Source: Tahibacter soli (GTDB lineage Bacteria; Pseudomonadota; Gammaproteobacteria; Xanthomonadales; Rhodanobacteraceae). Taken from it: 64,000 nt of DNA. Under the pieces are notes generated by a model. That model worked only from the letters and a program-made list of their open reading frames with translations. It was not told the DNA's origin and did not search any database. The position numbers and the translations under genes were made by a program. Numbering within the stretch: position 1 is the stretch's first letter; each line of letters opens with the position of its first letter. This document shows positions 35,826 through 56,920 of the stretch, piece after piece. The stretch covers positions 124,001-188,000 of the forward strand of contig NZ_JAOVZO020000003.1 of the NCBI RefSeq assembly GCF_025717065.2. Reading direction: 5' to 3'.

Positions 35826-35889
35826 TCCGTTTTCCCTTCCACGCCGGCGCATCTGTGACGGCGGCTATAACCCGAGGCGGTACCCGACC

Positions 35890-40053
<4,164 letters not shown>

Positions 40054-40078
40054 GCGGCCGGCTTGAGGAGATTACGAG

Positions 40079-44287
<4,209 letters not shown>

Positions 44288-44324
44288 AATCCGTGCGCCC
44301 CTGGCGGCGCACAAAACCAACATC

Positions 44325-44355
44325 GAAAAGAGGCGCAGGACGCGCCTCGTGTTCG
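44325..44355 (+). promoter_or_regulatory. 31-nt shared element upstream of the str operon promoter, copy 1
   Basis: Begins GAAAAGAGGCGC and ends CGCGCCTCGTGTTCG; contains a perfect 7-bp hairpin (GAGGCGC, loop AGGAC, GCGCCTC). The same 31 nt with two C-to-T changes occur at 48730-48760. In both places 33 bases separate it from the -35 box. Confidence 0.65.
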
Positions 44356-44388
44356 AGGACACGGATGTGGAGACGGGGCGTCGTCGTG

Positions 44389-44418
44389 TTGACGCCCTTG
44401 TCAACCGCTTGTTAAACT
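44389..44418 (+). promoter_or_regulatory. Candidate sigma70 promoter of the str operon
   Basis: TTGACG (44389-44394), 18-bp spacer, TAAACT (44413-44418). The predicted start near 44425 leaves a leader of about 54 nt before rpsL. Confidence 0.6.
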
Positions 44419-44430
44419 CTTGCGTCTTGG

Positions 44431-44465
44431 CAGGCCGATTTGTCTCGGCCTGTCTTTTGTTTCTT
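44431..44465 (+). terminator. Terminator-like hairpin in the rpsL leader
   Basis: CAGGCCGA/TCGGCCTG, 8-bp stem with loop TTTGTC, followed by TCTTTTGTTTCTT. It starts about six bases after the predicted transcription start and ends at the AAGG ribosome binding site of rpsL, so an attenuator or 5'-stabilising hairpin is likely. Confidence 0.55.
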
Positions 44466-44478
44466 AAGGCATCCACGA

Positions 44479-44853
44479 ATGGCGACTATCAACCAGCTGG
44501 TGCGTAAACCGCGTAGCCCGAAGACCTACAAGAGCGCGTCTCCGGCGCTGCAGAGCTGCCCGCAGCGTCGCGGCGTCTGCACCCGCGTGTACACGACCAC
44601 CCCGAAGAAGCCGAACTCGGCGCTGCGCAAGGTGGCGAAGGTTCGTTTGACCAACGGCTACGAGGTCATCAGCTACATCGGCGGCGAAGGCCACAATCTG
44701 CAGGAGCACTCGGTGGTCCTGATCCGCGGCGGTCGCGTGAAGGATCTGCCGGGCGTGCGCTACCACACCGTGCGCGGTTCGCTCGACGCCGCCGGCGTCA
44801 CGAAGCGTCGCCAGGGTCGTTCGAAGTACGGCGCCAAGCGCCCGAAGTCCTGA
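44479..44853 (+). CDS. rpsL: 30S ribosomal protein S12
   Basis: 124 residues. '[22 protein letters not shown]' (about residue 38) carries the streptomycin-site Lys43, and '[16 protein letters not shown]' (about 85) the Lys88 site; both are wild type. First gene of the str operon (rpsL-rpsG-fusA-tuf). Confidence 0.99.
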   Translation: MATINQLVRKPRSPKTYKSASPALQSCPQRRGVCTRVYTTTPKKPNSALRKVAKVRLTNGYEVISYIGGEGHNLQEHSVVLIRGGRVKDLPGVRYHTVRGSLDAAGVTKRRQGRSKYGAKRPKS

Positions 44854-44870
44854 TAGAGAAGGCTTGAATC

Positions 44871-45338
44871 ATGTCGCGTAAAGGTTCCGCCCCTACCCGT
44901 GTCCTGCTCTCGGATCCGAAGCATGGCAGCCAGTTGATCGCCCGCTTCATCAACATGGTGATGAAGAGCGGCAAGAAGTCCGTTGCCGAAGGCATCGTCT
45001 ACGGCGCGCTCGACCATATCGGTCAGAAGAACGCCGATTCGCTCGGCCTCGTCGAGAAGGCGTTGAACAACGTCGCTCCGGCGGTCGAAGTGAAGTCCCG
45101 CCGCGTCGGCGGTGCGACGTATCAGGTGCCGGTCGAAGTCCGTTCGGCTCGCCGCACGGCGCTGGCGATGCGCTGGGTCATCGATGCGGCGCGCAAGCGC
45201 AGCGAAAACTCGATGCCGCGCAAGCTCGCCGCCGAGCTGCTTGAAGCTGCCGAGAACCGCGGCTCCGCGGTCAAGAAGCGCGAAGAAACGCATCGTATGG
45301 CGGAAGCCAACAAGGCGTTCTCGCACTATCGCTGGTAA
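44871..45338 (+). CDS. rpsG: 30S ribosomal protein S7
   Basis: 155 residues. '[23 protein letters not shown]' and '[26 protein letters not shown]' are family signatures. S7 nucleates the 30S head and is the usual str-operon autorepressor. Confidence 0.99.
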   Translation: MSRKGSAPTRVLLSDPKHGSQLIARFINMVMKSGKKSVAEGIVYGALDHIGQKNADSLGLVEKALNNVAPAVEVKSRRVGGATYQVPVEVRSARRTALAMRWVIDAARKRSENSMPRKLAAELLEAAENRGSAVKKREETHRMAEANKAFSHYRW

Positions 45339-45355
45339 GAGTTGAGGGAACGACT

Positions 45356-47449
<2,094 letters not shown>

Positions 47450-47487
47450 GTCATCTTCCAGATATTCACAGTTTGAGGTTTTGAGTC

Positions 47488-48678
<1,191 letters not shown>

Positions 48679-48693
48679 GCGAAAGCAAGATCC

Positions 48694-48720
48694 AGCCGCT
48701 CTCCCGCGAGGAGAGCGGCT
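48694..48720 (+). terminator. Hairpin terminating the str operon
   Basis: Perfect 11-bp stem AGCCGCTCTCC with loop CGCGA, 16 bases after the tuf stop. No T-run follows. Confidence 0.5.
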
Positions 48721-48729
48721 AACTACAGC

Positions 48730-48760
48730 GAAAAGAGGTGCAGGATGCGCCTCGTGTTCG
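48730..48760 (+). promoter_or_regulatory. 31-nt shared element upstream of the S10 operon promoter, copy 2
   Basis: Same 31 nt as at 44325-44355 except two C-to-T changes; the hairpin is kept because GAGGTGC pairs with GCGCCTC through one U.G pair in RNA. It ends 33 bases before the -35 box, the same distance as in copy 1. Confidence 0.65.
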
Positions 48761-48793
48761 CCGGACATGGAGTGTCGCGCATGGAATGCCCGC

Positions 48794-48822
48794 TTGACGG
48801 GCGTCTTTGTGCGTACTACACT
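48794..48822 (+). promoter_or_regulatory. Candidate sigma70 promoter of the S10 operon
   Basis: TTGACG (48794-48799), 17-bp spacer, TACACT (48817-48822). The predicted start near 48829 gives a leader of about 95 nt before rpsJ. Confidence 0.65.
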
Positions 48823-48831
48823 TTCCTGTCT

Positions 48832-48864
48832 GGGCGGACCGGTTTACCGGTCTGCCCGATTTTT
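48832..48864 (+). terminator. Attenuator-like intrinsic terminator in the S10 leader
   Basis: An 11-bp stem (GGGCGGACCGG, loop TTTA, CCGGTCTGCCC, one G.U pair) followed by GATTTTT. It begins almost at the predicted transcription start. In E. coli the S10 operon is regulated by L4-dependent attenuation in its leader; this structure could be the counterpart. Confidence 0.6.
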
Positions 48865-48878
48865 CTGGGGAACGGCAC

Positions 48879-49112
48879 ATGAAGTTGCCGTATCCCGACG
48901 CTCTTTTACCGAGGAAGTACGGCCATGGCGGACCAAAAGATCCGTATTCGACTGAAGGCTTTCGATCATCGTCTGATCGACCGCTCCGCGAGCGAAATCG
49001 TGGAGACCGCGAAGCGTACCGGCGCCCAGGTGCGCGGTCCGATTCCGCTGCCGACCAAGATCGAGCGCTACACCGTGCTGGTGTCGCCGCACGTCGACAA
49101 GGACGCGCGTGA
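48879..49112 (+). other. Possible leader open reading frame overlapping rpsJ
   Basis: An ATG at 48879 has a good ribosome binding site (GGGGAA, 48867-48872) and reads [18 protein letters not shown] before continuing, out of frame, through the first part of rpsJ for 77 codons. Beyond the rpsJ start its composition (arginine-rich) is typical of a shadow frame, so only the start region may matter. It could be chance. Confidence 0.25.
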
Positions 49113-49236
49113 CCAGTACGAGACCCGCACCCACAAGCGCGTGCTGGATATCGTCGATCCGAACGACAAGACCGTTGACGCCCTGATGAAGCTCGACCTC
49201 GCCGCCGGCGTGGACGTGCAGATCAAGCTCTACTGA
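48925..49236 (+). CDS. rpsJ: 30S ribosomal protein S10 (NusE)
   Basis: 103 residues. '[23 protein letters not shown]' opens the protein and '[29 protein letters not shown]' (shown in part by PLPTK and HVDKDARDQ) is the central loop. Also acts with NusB/NusG in antitermination. First gene of the S10 operon; GAGGAAG precedes it. Confidence 0.99.
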   Translation: MADQKIRIRLKAFDHRLIDRSASEIVETAKRTGAQVRGPIPLPTKIERYTVLVSPHVDKDARDQYETRTHKRVLDIVDPNDKTVDALMKLDLAAGVDVQIKLY

Positions 49237-49268
49237 GCGGCGCCACAGGCACGCAATAGGACACGAAC

Positions 49269-49910
49269 ATGAGTATCGGATTGGTTGGCCGCAAATGCGG
49301 CATGAGCCGAGTCTTCACCGAAGACGGACGCTCGATTCCGGTGACCCTGATCGAAGCGACGCCGAACCGCGTCACCCAGGTCAAGACGGTCGAGAATGAC
49401 GGCTACAACGCGGTGCAGGTGACGGCGGGCAGCAAGCGCGCTTCGCTCGTCAACAAGCCGGCCGCGGGCCACTACGCCAAGGCCAAGGTCGAAGCCGGCC
49501 GCGGCCTGTGGGAATTCCGCGTCGAAGCGGCCGACCTCGGCAACTTCAACGTCGGCGGCGAAGTCAAGGCTGACGAAGTCTTCAAGGTCGGCCAGATCGT
49601 CGACGTTCAGGGCGTCAGCAAGGGCAAGGGCTTCCAGGGCACCATCAAGCGCCATGGCTTCACCATGGGCGACGCCACGCACGGTAACTCGCTGTCGCAC
49701 CGCTCGCCGGGTTCTATCGGCCAGCGCCAGACCCCGGGTCGCGTGTTCCCGGGCAAGAAGATGTCCGGCCACATGGGCGCGGTCACGCGCTCGGCGATGA
49801 ACCTCGAAGTCGTGCAGATCGACACCGAGCGTCATCTGATCGCGATCAAGGGCGCGGTGCCGGGTGCTACCGGCGGCGACGTCATCATCCGCGCCGCGGC
49901 CAAGGGTTGA
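49269..49910 (+). CDS. rplC: 50S ribosomal protein L3
   Basis: 213 residues. '[17 protein letters not shown]' at the N-terminus and '[22 protein letters not shown]' (about residue 150), which carries the glutamine that is methylated by PrmB in other bacteria. Confidence 0.99.
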   Translation: MSIGLVGRKCGMSRVFTEDGRSIPVTLIEATPNRVTQVKTVENDGYNAVQVTAGSKRASLVNKPAAGHYAKAKVEAGRGLWEFRVEAADLGNFNVGGEVKADEVFKVGQIVDVQGVSKGKGFQGTIKRHGFTMGDATHGNSLSHRSPGSIGQRQTPGRVFPGKKMSGHMGAVTRSAMNLEVVQIDTERHLIAIKGAVPGATGGDVIIRAAAKG

Positions 49911-49921
49911 GGAGCGACGCC

Positions 49922-50527
49922 ATGGAACTCAATGTTATCGGCGCCAAGCCGCTCAGCGTCTCCGACGACGTGTTCGGCAAGGAATACCGCCAGGATCTGG
50001 TCCACCAGGTCGTGACCGCGTATCGCAACGCGGGCCGTGCGGGCACGAAGGCGCAGCTGTCGCGCGCCGAAGTGTCGGGCACGACGAAGAAGTTCAAGAA
50101 GCAGAAGGGCGGCGGCGCTCGCCACGGCGATTACCGCGCTCCGATCTTCGTCGGCGGCGGCGTCGCGTTCGCGGCCAAGCCGCGCGACTTCTCGCAGAAG
50201 GTCAACAAGAAAATGTTCCGCGGGGCGATGGCTTCGATCCTGTCGGAGCTGATTCGCCAGGATCGCGTGAAGGTCGTCGCCGACTTCGACGTCGACGCGC
50301 CCAAGACCAAGAGCCTCATCGCCAAGCTCGGCGAGCTCAAGGCCGACGGCAAGACGATCATCGTCAGCGAAACGGTCAGCGAAAACCTGTACCTCGCCGC
50401 GCGCAACAACCACAAGGTGCTCGAAGTCATCGACACCAATGCACTGAACCCCGTCGCGCTCGTGCGCGCCGATCACGTCGTGATCACGGTCGACGCGGTG
50501 AAGAAGATCGAGGAGTGGCTGGCATGA
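49922..50527 (+). CDS. rplD: 50S ribosomal protein L4
   Basis: 201 residues from the ATG at 49922; a TTG five codons upstream is less likely. '[27 protein letters not shown]' region (RHG, GGG, FxPRxR-like) forms the exit-tunnel loop. In E. coli L4 represses the S10 operon through the leader. Overlaps rplW by four bases (ATGA). Confidence 0.98.
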   Translation: MELNVIGAKPLSVSDDVFGKEYRQDLVHQVVTAYRNAGRAGTKAQLSRAEVSGTTKKFKKQKGGGARHGDYRAPIFVGGGVAFAAKPRDFSQKVNKKMFRGAMASILSELIRQDRVKVVADFDVDAPKTKSLIAKLGELKADGKTIIVSETVSENLYLAARNNHKVLEVIDTNALNPVALVRADHVVITVDAVKKIEEWLA

Positions 50528-50814
50528 ACGAGCGTCTCCTGGGCGTGCTGCGCGCGCCGCGCATCTCGGAAAAGAGCGCGCGTCTGGCCGAGTCCAACCA
50601 GTATGTGTTCGAAGTCGCGTCTACCGCGACCAAGGCGGACGTGAAGGCGGCGATCGAGCAGCTCTTCAGCGTCAAAGTCGAAGCGGTCAATGTGGTCAAT
50701 GCCAAGGGCAAGACCAAGACCTTCCGTTTCCGTTCGGGCCGTCGTTCCGACCTGCGCAAGGCATATGTCCGCCTTGCCGAAGGTCAGAGCATCGACGTGA
50801 TGGCCCAGGCCTAA
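50524..50814 (+). CDS. rplW: 50S ribosomal protein L23
   Basis: 96 residues. '[15 protein letters not shown]' and '[25 protein letters not shown]' (in part) are diagnostic. Lies at the tunnel exit, where trigger factor and SRP dock. Confidence 0.98.
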   Translation: MNERLLGVLRAPRISEKSARLAESNQYVFEVASTATKADVKAAIEQLFSVKVEAVNVVNAKGKTKTFRFRSGRRSDLRKAYVRLAEGQSIDVMAQA

Positions 50815-50826
50815 GGTGGGATACCC

Positions 50827-51654
50827 ATGGCACTGATTGACTACAAGCCGACATCCGCAGGCCGCCGCGCGATGGTTCGCGTGGTGAACCCGGAACTGCA
50901 CAAGGGCGCGCCGTACGCGGCGTTGACCGAGGCGCAGAACAAGACCGGCGGCCGCAACAACAACGGCCGCATCACCACCCGTCACAAGGGCGGCGGTTCC
51001 AAGCAGCACTACCGCATCATCGACTTCAAGCGCGACAAGGAAGGCATTCCGGCTCGCGTGGAACGGCTCGAGTACGACCCGAACCGCACCGCGCACATCG
51101 CGCTGCTGTGCTACGCCGACGGCGAGCGTCGCTACATCATCGCGCCGAAGGGCGTGAAGGTCGGCGACCAGCTGATGGCCGGCAAGGACGCGCCGATCAA
51201 GGTCGGCAACACCCTGCCGCTGCGCAACATCCCGGTCGGTTCGACCGTGCACTGCATCGAAATGAAGCCGGGCAAGGGTGCGCAGATCGCGCGTGCCGCC
51301 GGCGGTTCGGCGCAGCTCGTCGCTCGCGAAGGCGCCTACGCCACGCTGCGTCTTCGCTCCGGCGAAATGCGCAAGGTTCCGGCCGACTGCAGCGCGACGC
51401 TCGGCGAAGTCGGCAACTCCGAGCACAACCTCGAGAACCTCGGCAAGGCCGGTGCGAAGCGTTGGCGCGGTGTACGTCCGACGGTTCGCGGCGCGGCCAT
51501 GAACCCGGTCGACCATCCGCACGGCGGTGGTGAGGCGCGTGCAGGCCAGGGTAACCCGCATCCGGTGTCCCCGTGGGGCATGCCGACCAAGGGTTACAAG
51601 ACTCGCAAGAACAAGCGTACGACGCAGTTCATCGTGCGCGACCGTCGCGGCTGA
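50827..51654 (+). CDS. rplB: 50S ribosomal protein L2
   Basis: 275 residues. '[18 protein letters not shown]' and the C-terminal '[16 protein letters not shown]', which contains the histidine near the peptidyl-transferase centre. Confidence 0.99.
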   Translation: MALIDYKPTSAGRRAMVRVVNPELHKGAPYAALTEAQNKTGGRNNNGRITTRHKGGGSKQHYRIIDFKRDKEGIPARVERLEYDPNRTAHIALLCYADGERRYIIAPKGVKVGDQLMAGKDAPIKVGNTLPLRNIPVGSTVHCIEMKPGKGAQIARAAGGSAQLVAREGAYATLRLRSGEMRKVPADCSATLGEVGNSEHNLENLGKAGAKRWRGVRPTVRGAAMNPVDHPHGGGEARAGQGNPHPVSPWGMPTKGYKTRKNKRTTQFIVRDRRG

Positions 51655-51666
51655 TAGGTACCAATC

Positions 51667-51948
51667 ATGGCTCGTTCACTCAAGAAAGGTCCGTTCATCG
51701 ATCTGCACCTTCAGAAGAAGGTGGAGGCCGCTGTCGCCGCCAACAACAAGCGCCCGATCAAGACGTGGTCGCGCCGCTCGATGATCCTGCCGGACATGGT
51801 CGGTCTCACGATCGCCGTCCACAATGGCAAGGCTCACGTGCCGGTGCTGGTCAACGAGAACATGGTCGGCCACAAGCTCGGCGAGTTCGCCGTGACCCGT
51901 ACGTTCAAGGGTCACTCCGGCGACAAGAAAGCCGACTCGAAGAAGTAA
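51667..51948 (+). CDS. rpsS: 30S ribosomal protein S19
   Basis: 93 residues. '[18 protein letters not shown]' and '[21 protein letters not shown]' identify it. 30S head protein that pairs with S13. Confidence 0.99.
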   Translation: MARSLKKGPFIDLHLQKKVEAAVAANNKRPIKTWSRRSMILPDMVGLTIAVHNGKAHVPVLVNENMVGHKLGEFAVTRTFKGHSGDKKADSKK

Positions 51949-51959
51949 GGGACACTGCG

Positions 51960-52295
51960 ATGGAAACCAAAGCAATCCTGCGCAGCGCGCGCATCTCGCC
52001 GCAGAAGGTCCGCCTGGTCGCCGACCAGGTTCGCGGCCTTGCCGTCGACCGCGCCACGAACCTGCTTACGTTCAGCGATAAGAAGGCCGCGCACATCATC
52101 AAGAAAGTGCTGCTGTCGGCTATCGCCAACGCCGAGAACAATGACGGCGCCGACGTCGACGAGTTGAAAGTCGCTCGCATCTTCGTTGACGAAGGCCCGT
52201 CCCTGAAGCGTTTCGCCGCCCGCGCCAAGGGCCGCGGCACGCGCATCATCAAGCGGACGAGCCACATCACCGTGGTTGTCGGTACCGGCAGCTAA
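51960..52295 (+). CDS. rplV: 50S ribosomal protein L22
   Basis: 111 residues. '[17 protein letters not shown]' and the tunnel-hairpin '[23 protein letters not shown]' (in part). Start fixed by comparison with the family; the frame is open upstream. Confidence 0.98.
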   Translation: METKAILRSARISPQKVRLVADQVRGLAVDRATNLLTFSDKKAAHIIKKVLLSAIANAENNDGADVDELKVARIFVDEGPSLKRFAARAKGRGTRIIKRTSHITVVVGTGS

Positions 52296-52311
52296 GCGAA
52301 GGACAAGAACG

Positions 52312-53019
52312 ATGGGTCACAAAGTTCATCCGACCGGTATCCGCCTTGGCATCGCCAAGGATTGGAACTCCAAGTGGTACGCCAACAAGCGTGACTTCGC
52401 GGAGTACCTGGCTGCCGATCTCAAGGTGCGTGCGCTTCTGAAGAAGAAGCTCGCTCAGGCCGGTATCAGCAAGATCCTGATCGAGCGTCCGGCGAAGACC
52501 GCCCGCGTGACGATTCACACCGCCCGTCCGGGCGTGGTGATCGGCAAGAAGGGCGAGGACATCGAGAAGCTGCGCAAGGAAGTCTCGCAGGTGATGGGCG
52601 TTCCCGCCCACATCAACGTGACCGAAGTGCGCAAGCCGGAACTCGACGCGCAGCTCGTCGCCGAATCGATCGCGCAGCAGCTCGAGCGCCGCATCATGTT
52701 CCGCCGCGCGATGAAGCGCGCCGTGCAGAACGCGATGCGCATCGGCGCCCTGGGCATCAAGATCAACGTCGCGGGCCGTCTGAACGGTGCGGAAATCGCG
52801 CGCTCGGAGTGGTACCGCGAAGGTCGCGTGCCGCTGCATACGCTGCGCGCCGACATCGACTACGGCTTCGCGGAAGCCACCACCACCTACGGCATCATCG
52901 GTATCAAGGTGTGGGTCTACAAGGGCGAAATCTTCGACCTCGCGCAGGCGGCTGAAGCTGCCAAGGCCGAGGCGAGCGAAGAGCGTCCGCAGCGCCGCGC
53001 GCCGAAGCAAGGAGCCTGA
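52312..53019 (+). CDS. rpsC: 30S ribosomal protein S3
   Basis: 235 residues. '[21 protein letters not shown]' and the KH-domain GxxG loop in '[14 protein letters not shown]' identify it, with the C-terminal '[14 protein letters not shown]'. Part of the mRNA entry site and ribosomal helicase. Confidence 0.99.
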   Translation: MGHKVHPTGIRLGIAKDWNSKWYANKRDFAEYLAADLKVRALLKKKLAQAGISKILIERPAKTARVTIHTARPGVVIGKKGEDIEKLRKEVSQVMGVPAHINVTEVRKPELDAQLVAESIAQQLERRIMFRRAMKRAVQNAMRIGALGIKINVAGRLNGAEIARSEWYREGRVPLHTLRADIDYGFAEATTTYGIIGIKVWVYKGEIFDLAQAAEAAKAEASEERPQRRAPKQGA

Positions 53020-53021
53020 TC

Positions 53022-53435
53022 ATGTTGCAACCCAAGCGAACCAAGTACCGCAAGGTATTCAAGGGCCGCAACGACGGGCTTTCCTTCGTCGCGACCAAGG
53101 TCAGCTTCGGCGAATACGGCCTGAAGTCGACCGAATTCGGCGCGCTGACCGCGCGTCAGATCGAAGCGGCGCGCCGCTGCATCACCCGCTTCGTCAAGCG
53201 TGGCGGCAAGTTGTGGATCCGCGTGTTCCCGGACAAGCCGATCACCAAGAAGCCGATCGAAGTGCGTATGGGTAGCGGCAAGGGCAACGTCGAGTACTGG
53301 GTCGCCCCGGTGCAGCCCGGCCGCATGCTCTATGAGATTGAAGGCGTCGATGAAGCCAGCGCGCGCGAAGCCTTCCGTCTGGCGGCCGCGAAACTGTCGG
53401 TCAAGACTCAATTCGTGACCCGTACGGTGCTGTGA
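53022..53435 (+). CDS. rplP: 50S ribosomal protein L16
   Basis: 137 residues. '[11 protein letters not shown]' and '[21 protein letters not shown]'; the arginine hydroxylated by YcfD in E. coli is kept (R in 'VRMGSGKG' context). Its stop shares a base with the rpmC start. Confidence 0.98.
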   Translation: MLQPKRTKYRKVFKGRNDGLSFVATKVSFGEYGLKSTEFGALTARQIEAARRCITRFVKRGGKLWIRVFPDKPITKKPIEVRMGSGKGNVEYWVAPVQPGRMLYEIEGVDEASAREAFRLAAAKLSVKTQFVTRTVL

Positions 53436-53620
53436 TGGAACTGAAAGAACTTCGTACCAAGTCCGCGCAGGACCTTAACGCCCATCTCGGCGAGCTGCGC
53501 AACGAGCAGTTCAAGCTGCGTATGCAAAAGGGCTCCGGCCAGCTGACCCAGACGCATCAGATCACGCGCGTTCGCCGCGAGATCGCGACGGTCAAAATGC
53601 TGCTCGGCGAGAAGAAGTAA
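53435..53620 (+). CDS. rpmC: 50S ribosomal protein L29
   Basis: 61 residues, two helices. '[20 protein letters not shown]' and '[15 protein letters not shown]'. ATG at 53435 overlaps the rplP stop (TGATG); a GTG one codon earlier is less typical. Confidence 0.97.
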   Translation: MELKELRTKSAQDLNAHLGELRNEQFKLRMQKGSGQLTQTHQITRVRREIATVKMLLGEKK

Positions 53621-53630
53621 GGACCTGGCC

Positions 53631-53894
53631 ATGACCGATACCGAAAAGACTGCCCGCACCATTCAGGGGCGCGTAGTCAGCAACAAGATGGACAAGACGG
53701 TGACCGTGCTGGTTGAGCGCCAAGTGCAGCATTCGCTGTACGGCAAGATCATCCGCCGTTCCACCAAGTACCACGCCCACGACGACAAGAACGAATGCCA
53801 GGAAGGCGACGTCGTGCGCATCCAGGAGTGCGCGCCGCTGTCGAAGACCAAGAACTTCAAGGTCGTCGAAGTCGTTGTGCGCGCGGCGCAGTAA
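53631..53894 (+). CDS. rpsQ: 30S ribosomal protein S17
   Basis: 87 residues, OB fold. '[22 protein letters not shown]' (in part) and '[22 protein letters not shown]'. Last gene of the classical S10 operon; rplN follows after 23 bp without a visible terminator. Confidence 0.98.
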   Translation: MTDTEKTARTIQGRVVSNKMDKTVTVLVERQVQHSLYGKIIRRSTKYHAHDDKNECQEGDVVRIQECAPLSKTKNFKVVEVVVRAAQ

Positions 53895-53917
53895 GACAGG
53901 TCTGAGGAGATAAAACC

Positions 53918-54286
53918 ATGATTCAGATGCAGACCTATCTCGACGCCGCCGACAACTCGGGCGCGCGCGAACTGATGTGCATCAAGGTGCTCGGCGGCTC
54001 CAAGCGCCGTTACGCCGCGATCGGCGACATCATCAAGGTCACGGTCAAGGACGCGATTCCGCGTGGCAAGGTCAAGAAGGGCGAGGTCTATGACGCCGTC
54101 GTCGTGCGCACCAAGAAAGGCGTGCGCCGTGCCGACGGTTCGCTGATCCGCTTCGACGGCAATGCCGCCGTGCTGCTCAACAACAAGCTCGAGCCGATCG
54201 GCACGCGCATCTTCGGACCCGTCACGCGCGAACTGCGCGGCGAGAAGTTCATGAAGATCGTGTCGCTCGCGCCCGAAGTGCTGTAA
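53918..54286 (+). CDS. rplN: 50S ribosomal protein L14
   Basis: 122 residues. '[21 protein letters not shown]' and '[19 protein letters not shown]' are highly conserved. GAGGAG precedes the ATG. First gene of the spc group. Confidence 0.99.
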   Translation: MIQMQTYLDAADNSGARELMCIKVLGGSKRRYAAIGDIIKVTVKDAIPRGKVKKGEVYDAVVVRTKKGVRRADGSLIRFDGNAAVLLNNKLEPIGTRIFGPVTRELRGEKFMKIVSLAPEVL

Positions 54287-54298
54287 CGGGGTATCGTC

Positions 54299-54613
54299 AT
54301 GAACCGTATCCGCAAGGGTGATCAGGTCACCGTGATCACCGGCAAGAACAAGGGCCAGAAGGGCGAAGTTTCCCGCGTCGCGGGCGAACGCGTGTTCGTC
54401 GCCAACCTGAACCTGGTCAAGCGCCACACCAAGCCGAATCCGCAGGCGAACCAGCCGGGCGGCATCATCGAGCGTGAGGCGTCCATCCACATCTCCAACG
54501 TGCAGTTGGTCAACTCCGCCACCGGCAAGGGTGAGCGCGTCGGCTTCAAAGTCCTCGAGGACGGTCGGAAGGTGCGCGTTTTCCGCAAGTCGGGCGAAGT
54601 GGTTGACATCTGA
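54299..54613 (+). CDS. rplX: 50S ribosomal protein L24
   Basis: 104 residues. KOW motif '[21 protein letters not shown]' and '[10 protein letters not shown]'. Assembly initiator of the 50S subunit. Confidence 0.99.
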   Translation: MNRIRKGDQVTVITGKNKGQKGEVSRVAGERVFVANLNLVKRHTKPNPQANQPGGIIEREASIHISNVQLVNSATGKGERVGFKVLEDGRKVRVFRKSGEVVDI

Positions 54614-54624
54614 GGACCGCCGTA

Positions 54625-55164
54625 ATGACGCGCTTTGAAAAGCATTACAAAGAAGTCGTTGTGCCCAAGCTGATGGAACGCTTCAGCTACGCCAACATCA
54701 TGCAGGTGCCGCGCCTGACCAAGATCACGCTGAACATGGGCGTGGGCGAGGCGGTCGGCAACAAGAAGGTTCTCGAGAACGCGCTCGCCGACATGGCGAA
54801 GATCGCGGGCCAGAAGCCGGTCTCGACGAAGGCACGCGTCTCGGTTGCCGCCTTCAAGATCCGCGAAGGCTGGCCGATCGGCTGCAAAGTGACGCTGCGC
54901 CGTCACCACATGTTCGAGTTCCTCGACCGCCTGGTGTCCGTCGCGCTGCCGCGCGTGCGCGACTTCCGTGGCGTGTCGGCGCGTGCCTTCGACGGCCGCG
55001 GCAACTACAACATGGGTATCAAGGAACAGATCATTTTCCCGGAAATCGATTTCGACCAGGTCGACGCGATGCGCGGCATGGACATTTCGGTTGCCACGAC
55101 CGCCCGTACCGACGAAGAAGCCAAGGCGTTGCTCGAAGCCTTCGGTTTCCCGTTCCGCAACTGA
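54625..55164 (+). CDS. rplE: 50S ribosomal protein L5
   Basis: 179 residues. '[19 protein letters not shown]' and '[16 protein letters not shown]'. Binds 5S rRNA and contacts the P-site tRNA. Confidence 0.99.
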   Translation: MTRFEKHYKEVVVPKLMERFSYANIMQVPRLTKITLNMGVGEAVGNKKVLENALADMAKIAGQKPVSTKARVSVAAFKIREGWPIGCKVTLRRHHMFEFLDRLVSVALPRVRDFRGVSARAFDGRGNYNMGIKEQIIFPEIDFDQVDAMRGMDISVATTARTDEEAKALLEAFGFPFRN

Positions 55165-55183
55165 TCCGCGAGGAACCGAACCA

Positions 55184-55489
55184 ATGGCCAAGACCTGCAT
55201 GGTGAATCGCGAAGTCAAGCGCGAGAAGCTGGCGAAGAAGTATGCGACCAAGCGCGCCGAGCTCAAGCAGATCATCGCGAGCACGACCGCTTCGTACGAA
55301 GAGAAGATGGATGCGTCGGCGAAGCTGCAGAAGCTGCCGCGCGATTCGTCGCCGTCCCGTCAGCGCAACCGCTGCGAACTCACCGGCCGTTCGCGCGGCG
55401 TCTATCGCAAGTTCGGCCTCGGCCGCAACAAGCTGCGCGAAGCCACCATGCGCGGCGACGTTCCGGGCCTGCGCAAAGCCAGCTGGTAA
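55184..55489 (+). CDS. rpsN: 30S ribosomal protein S14
   Basis: 101 residues, the long zinc-free (C-minus) form, without the CxxC pairs of the short form. '[21 protein letters not shown]' and '[20 protein letters not shown]' identify it. The start at 55184 has a GAGGA ribosome binding site. Confidence 0.98.
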   Translation: MAKTCMVNREVKREKLAKKYATKRAELKQIIASTTASYEEKMDASAKLQKLPRDSSPSRQRNRCELTGRSRGVYRKFGLGRNKLREATMRGDVPGLRKASW

Positions 55490-55526
55490 TTCCAGCGGAT
55501 ATCGATGCTAGAAGGAAGCACGAAAC

Positions 55527-55922
55527 ATGAGCATGACTGATCCCATCGCCGATATGTTCACCCGCATTCGCAATGCCCAGCTCACGGGCAAGGCGACGGT
55601 GCGCATGCCGTCCTCGAAGCTGAAGGTCTCGCTGGCCAAGCTTCTGAAGGACGAAGGCTACGTTCGCGACGCCCAGGTCAATACGGTCGAAGGCAAAGCC
55701 GAACTCGAAATCGCCCTCAAGTACTACGAAGGCAAGCCGGTCATCGAGCGCATCGAGCGCGTGTCGCGTTCGGGTCTGCGCGTTTACCGCGGCAAGGACG
55801 CGCTGCCGAAAGTGCTCAACGGCCTCGGCATCTCGATCGTCTCCACCTCGAGCGGCGTCATGACCGACGCCCAGGCGCGCGCCAAGGGTCTCGGCGGCGA
55901 AGTCATCGGCCTGGTCGCCTAA
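55527..55922 (+). CDS. rpsH: 30S ribosomal protein S8
   Basis: 131 residues. '[22 protein letters not shown]' (in part) and '[20 protein letters not shown]'. In E. coli S8 represses the spc operon by binding the rplE region. Confidence 0.99.
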   Translation: MSMTDPIADMFTRIRNAQLTGKATVRMPSSKLKVSLAKLLKDEGYVRDAQVNTVEGKAELEIALKYYEGKPVIERIERVSRSGLRVYRGKDALPKVLNGLGISIVSTSSGVMTDAQARAKGLGGEVIGLVA

Positions 55923-55932
55923 GGAGCCAACA

Positions 55933-56460
55933 ATGTCTCGCGTAGCAAAACTGCCGGTCGCTCTGCCGAAGGGCGTCGAGTGCAAGGTCGACGCCGACGG
56001 CGTCACGATCAAGGGCCCGAAGGGCACGCTGAAGTCCGTGGCTTTCCCGGGCGTCACCGTCGCCATCGAAGGCAGCGAAATCAAGCTCAGCGCCGCCAAG
56101 GCCGACGACGTCAAGCTCGCCGGTACCGCGCGTGCGCTGATCAACAACATGGTCAAGGGCGTCAGCGAAGGCTATCAGCGCAAGCTGGAGCTCGTCGGCG
56201 TCGGTTACCGCGCCGCGATGCAGGGCAAGGATCTCGCGCTGACGCTGGGTTTTTCGCACCCGGTGACGTTCAAGGCGCCGGAAGGCGTCACGCTGGAAAC
56301 CCCGACCCAGACCGAAATTCTGATCAAGGGCGCTGACAAGCAGGCCGTCGGTCAGGCCGCCGCCAAGATCCGCGGATTCCGTCCGCCGGAGCCGTACAAG
56401 GGCAAGGGCGTGCGCTATTCCGGCGAGAAGATCACCTTGAAGGAAGCCAAGAAGGCCTGA
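55933..56460 (+). CDS. rplF: 50S ribosomal protein L6
   Basis: 175 residues. '[18 protein letters not shown]' and the C-terminal '[21 protein letters not shown]' (in part). Lies near the sarcin-ricin loop. Confidence 0.99.
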   Translation: MSRVAKLPVALPKGVECKVDADGVTIKGPKGTLKSVAFPGVTVAIEGSEIKLSAAKADDVKLAGTARALINNMVKGVSEGYQRKLELVGVGYRAAMQGKDLALTLGFSHPVTFKAPEGVTLETPTQTEILIKGADKQAVGQAAAKIRGFRPPEPYKGKGVRYSGEKITLKEAKKA

Positions 56461-56489
56461 TAACGGCGCTTCAGCTTCGGAGAATGACG

Positions 56490-56843
56490 ATGGACAAGAA
56501 CGTATCCCGTCTGCGCCGCGCCAAGTCGACGCGCGCACACATCCGCAACCTCGGCGTGGCTCGCCTGACCGTGCACCGCACCGGCCAGCACATCTACGCC
56601 CAGGTGATCGCTCCGTCGGGCGACAAGGTCATCGCGGCCGCTTCGACCCTGCAGGATTCGGTTGCCGAAGGCCTGAAGGGCACGAAGAACAAGGCCGCCG
56701 CCGCGGCGGTGGGCAAGGCGATTGCCGAGCGCGCCAAGGCCGCCGGCGTCGAAGCGGTTGCTTTCGACCGTTCCGGCTTCAAGTATCACGGTCGCATCCA
56801 GGCACTGGCCGATGCGGCGCGTGAAGCCGGTCTCAAGTTCTAA
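56490..56843 (+). CDS. rplR: 50S ribosomal protein L18
   Basis: 117 residues from the ATG at 56490, which has the better spacing to GGAG (56479-56482); an ATG at 56484 is too close. '[20 protein letters not shown]' and '[20 protein letters not shown]' match L18, a 5S rRNA binder. Confidence 0.98.
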   Translation: MDKNVSRLRRAKSTRAHIRNLGVARLTVHRTGQHIYAQVIAPSGDKVIAAASTLQDSVAEGLKGTKNKAAAAAVGKAIAERAKAAGVEAVAFDRSGFKYHGRIQALADAAREAGLKF

Positions 56844-56920
56844 GAACAACAACAACAACTCCAAGCGGCCTGTGTGCCGTAAGCAAAGCGCTCCGCCCGT
56901 TCGGAGCCACAAGGTGCGAA
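56844..56920 (+). other. 77-bp spacer with (AAC)5 repeat and hairpin inside the spc operon
   Basis: The gap between rplR and rpsE is unusually long for this operon. It starts with five AAC units (56845-56859) and carries a GCTCCG-CCCGTT-CGGAGC hairpin at 56890-56907, just before the AAGG ribosome binding site of rpsE. Confidence 0.6.
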
